A stretch of 7,243 nucleotides of DNA, taken from positions 1-7,243 of the forward strand of contig JBOHDX010000084.1 in the NCBI GenBank assembly GCA_050700835.1, written 5' to 3'. The notes under the pieces were generated by a model. It was not told where the DNA came from, did no database searches, and saw only the letters and a list, made by a program, of their open reading frames with translations. The translations under genes were made by a program, and so were the position numbers. This document shows, in pieces, positions 6,310 to 7,243 of this stretch. Origin of the DNA: JBOHDX01 sp050700835. GTDB taxonomy: Bacteria > Actinomycetota > Actinomycetes > Propionibacteriales > Nocardioidaceae. Position 1 is the stretch's first letter; each line of letters starts with the position of its first letter.

Positions 6310-6599
6310 AGCCGGCCCCCTTCGGCGGGCACGAGCCGCCCGGCCAGGACGTACCGCAGCGCCCGCGCGAGATCGTCGGCGTCCTTGTCCGTGATCTGGC
6401 CGTCGACCCGCACAGACACACCCTCGGCGCCGACCTCCAAACCCTGCGTCTCCCCCGTCCCCGACTTCGACAACCCCGTCGTGATGTACCGGTCAAACAT
6501 GCGGGCAGTCGAAAAAAAGTGGCCCACCGGGCTGCCCACAGGGACAGCCCGGCAGGCACACTGCAACGCGGCGGCGCGACGATCCTGGGCATCAGACAT
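6306..6599 (-). CDS. Hypothetical protein of the tail operon, 97 residues
   Basis: A 97-residue protein that I do not recognise. The start is ATG 6599, preceded by GGAG at 6611-6608 with an 8-base spacer; a longer version from 6704 would run into the tail tube gene and looks Arg/Pro-rich, so it is rejected. The N-terminal part holds a CAC motif (residues 14-16) and a HFFSTARMFDRYITTGL segment. The C-terminal part looks like a short beta strand (VSVRVDG, residues 61-67) followed by an amphipathic helix (DADDLARALRYVLAGRL, residues 73-89). Third codon positions in roughly the first 40 codons are less GC-rich than in the rest, and the gene contains a seven-T run. Its stop overlaps the chaperone start by four bases (GTGA), implying coupled translation. 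A role in tail assembly is inferred from position only. An alternative later start is ATG at residue 34, but it has no good ribosome binding site. Confidence 0.72.
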   Translation of the reverse strand: MSDAQDRRAAALQCACRAVPVGSPVGHFFSTARMFDRYITTGLSKSGTGETQGLEVGAEGVSVRVDGQITDKDADDLARALRYVLAGRLVPAEGGRL

Positions 6600-6666
6600 G
6601 CGGACAGCTCCAAGGTGGGTGAGTGGTGAAAACGGGTGTAGGTGCGTGACCGGGACGGCTGCGCGC
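6600..6666 (-). other. Intergenic gap between tail tube and the 97-residue gene
   Basis: The only true intergenic stretch. I looked for a terminator hairpin or promoter and saw neither. It holds several CACC or ACCC repeats on the minus strand, a short T4 run, and the ribosome binding site GGAG (6611-6608) of the following gene. In many siphoviruses a terminator or transcript-processing site follows the highly expressed tube gene; none is visible here. Confidence 0.5.
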
Positions 6667-7149
6667 TCAGGCTGCCGGGATCGACAAATCCTCGGCGAAG
6701 TCACGGATCGTGAACATCACGGTCAGCTTCGGCGCATCCTCGACCGCCCGGATCTTCCCCACCGACGACACGGTCACCTTGAACACATCCATCAACGACC
6801 CGATGACGTTGCCGCCGTCCATGATCGCCAGGAAAGTGTTCTGGTCCCGCTGCAAGACGGTTCGGATGTCGTTCACGCCCGTCAGGTCCGCATACCACGT
6901 GATCGAAGAGGCGTCGGCCGTGATCCGGCCCGGGATCGACGAGTTGAAACGGTGGGCAAGGTCGGGCGTCACGATGTCGTTCGACGTCACCGACCAGCCC
7001 GTCCAGTCGGCAAGATCGCCGGTCACGTCCGTCCCGCCGGTGATCTCCGACAGGGTCGGCGTCAGGTCGGCGGCGGCGACAGCGGGCAACACGAAAACCT
7101 TGGTGACCTCCGGCTGAAAATACCGGGTCGCCGGTGTGAGAGCAGCCAT
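6667..7149 (-). CDS. Major tail tube protein
   Basis: A 160-residue protein recognised as the tail tube (major tail) protein of actinophage siphoviruses. Many copies stack as hexameric rings to form the hollow tube through which DNA passes. Features seen that fit this group as I know it are the N-terminal RYFQPEVTKVFVLP strand, an acidic EITGGTDVTGDLAD segment near residues 35-48, a TPDLAHRFNSSIPG stretch, a central SSITWYADLTG strand, the MDGGNVIGSLMDVF segment around residues 110-123, and a C-terminal strand ending FTIRDFAEDLSIPAA. The length suits a simple tube protein without an added Ig-like domain. There is no signal peptide or membrane segment. It lies upstream of the chaperone and tape measure genes, the usual place for the tube gene. 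The start is ATG 7149, chosen for its well-spaced ribosome binding site. Identification is by recall of the family, not by a search. Confidence 0.9.
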   Translation of the reverse strand: MAALTPATRYFQPEVTKVFVLPAVAAADLTPTLSEITGGTDVTGDLADWTGWSVTSNDIVTPDLAHRFNSSIPGRITADASSITWYADLTGVNDIRTVLQRDQNTFLAIMDGGNVIGSLMDVFKVTVSSVGKIRAVEDAPKLTVMFTIRDFAEDLSIPAA

Positions 7150-7151
7150 GC

Positions 7152-7243
7152 TCAAGACTCCTTCGGCTGATGGACCGGCTCGGCCGGCTTCTTCTTCTGG
7201 GTGGTCACCGCCGCCTCAAGGGCGGGGTCTTTCTCTGCCGCGG
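7152..7243 (-). CDS. C-terminal end of an unidentified gene (partial)
   Basis: The last 29 codons of a gene that begins beyond the right edge. The frame is open from the window edge to a TGA at 7154-7152 and ends in a charged, Lys- and Pro-containing tail (about ...QKKKPAEPVHQPKES). No domain is visible in so short a piece, so no function can be given. Its position directly before the tail tube gene would suit a head-tail connector, tail terminator or small hypothetical protein, but that is inference from gene order only. The ribosome binding site of the tail tube gene lies inside its last codons, and its stop is 2 bases from the tail tube ATG, so the two are probably cotranscribed and coupled. 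The frame is supported by GC-rich third positions and by ending exactly at the next gene. Confidence 0.6.
   Translation of the reverse strand, partial: AAEKDPALEAAVTTQKKKPAEPVHQPKES
7158..7164 (-). promoter_or_regulatory. Ribosome binding site of the tail tube gene
   Basis: GAAGGAG on the minus strand, 8 bases before the ATG at 7149. It decides the start: the alternative in-frame TTG at 7155 would lie only 2 bases from this motif, too close for normal initiation, so ATG 7149 is preferred. Confidence 0.75.

Noticed and set aside
6236..6613. Minus-strand open frame overlapping the 97-residue gene, reachable by +1 slippage at the T7 run
   Set aside because: The downstream translation is Arg/Cys/Gly-rich with no domain features and overlaps the chaperone start in another frame. 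No sign that a shift here would make a useful product.
6600..6666. Possible terminator after the tail tube gene
   Set aside because: No stable stem followed by a T run could be found on the minus strand; only short self-complementary GCGCGC.
1..7243. Contractile injection system or tailocin instead of a phage tail
   Set aside because: No sheath, baseplate wedge, spike or AAA ATPase gene is present; chaperone G/GT, TP901-type tape measure, Dit and Gp37-like proteins are characteristic of long flexible, non-contractile tails.

Overview
The window is a block of siphovirus tail genes read entirely on the minus strand. The host is almost certainly a high-GC actinomycete (Streptomyces-like). This rests on the very high GC content and strongly GC-biased third codon positions, the GTG starts, and proteins that resemble actinophage and actinobacterial prophage tail modules. 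I see no integrase, att site, host gene or lysis gene, so a prophage and a free phage cannot be told apart here.

In transcription order (right to left) the layout is: the last 29 codons of an unidentified gene (7243-7152); the major tail tube protein (7149-6667); a 97-residue protein of unknown function (6599-6306); the tail assembly chaperone G (6309-5791) and its -1 frameshift product GT (6309-5420); the tape measure protein (5433-2560, 957 residues); a possible 13-codon bridging ORF (2563-2522); a Dit-type distal tail protein (2525-1647); a Gp37-like baseplate hub protein (1650-499); and the N-terminal 165 residues of a further baseplate or fibre-type protein (497-1), cut by the window edge. 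Most genes touch or overlap (GTGA, ATGA or 14-base overlaps), so this looks like one translationally coupled operon. The only real intergenic gap is 67 bases (6600-6666). I see no promoter or terminator, and no gene-free stretch longer than 300 bases.

The genes form one assembly pathway. G and GT chaperone the tape measure protein, tail tube subunits polymerise around it, and the Dit and Gp37-like proteins make the tail tip that carries the next, truncated protein. The tape measure length suggests a tail of roughly 140 nm, using the usual 1.5 angstrom per residue rule.

The best-supported non-routine signal is a complete programmed -1 frameshift element: a C CCA AAA slippery site followed after 5 bases by a strong hairpin. 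Other points of interest are a paired-CxxC motif in the frameshift-only extension, two chained stop-start junctions with mini-ORFs, and the unidentified 97-residue gene with an unusual T7 run. I do not see a previously undescribed system; this is a fairly standard siphovirus tail module with some interesting local detail.
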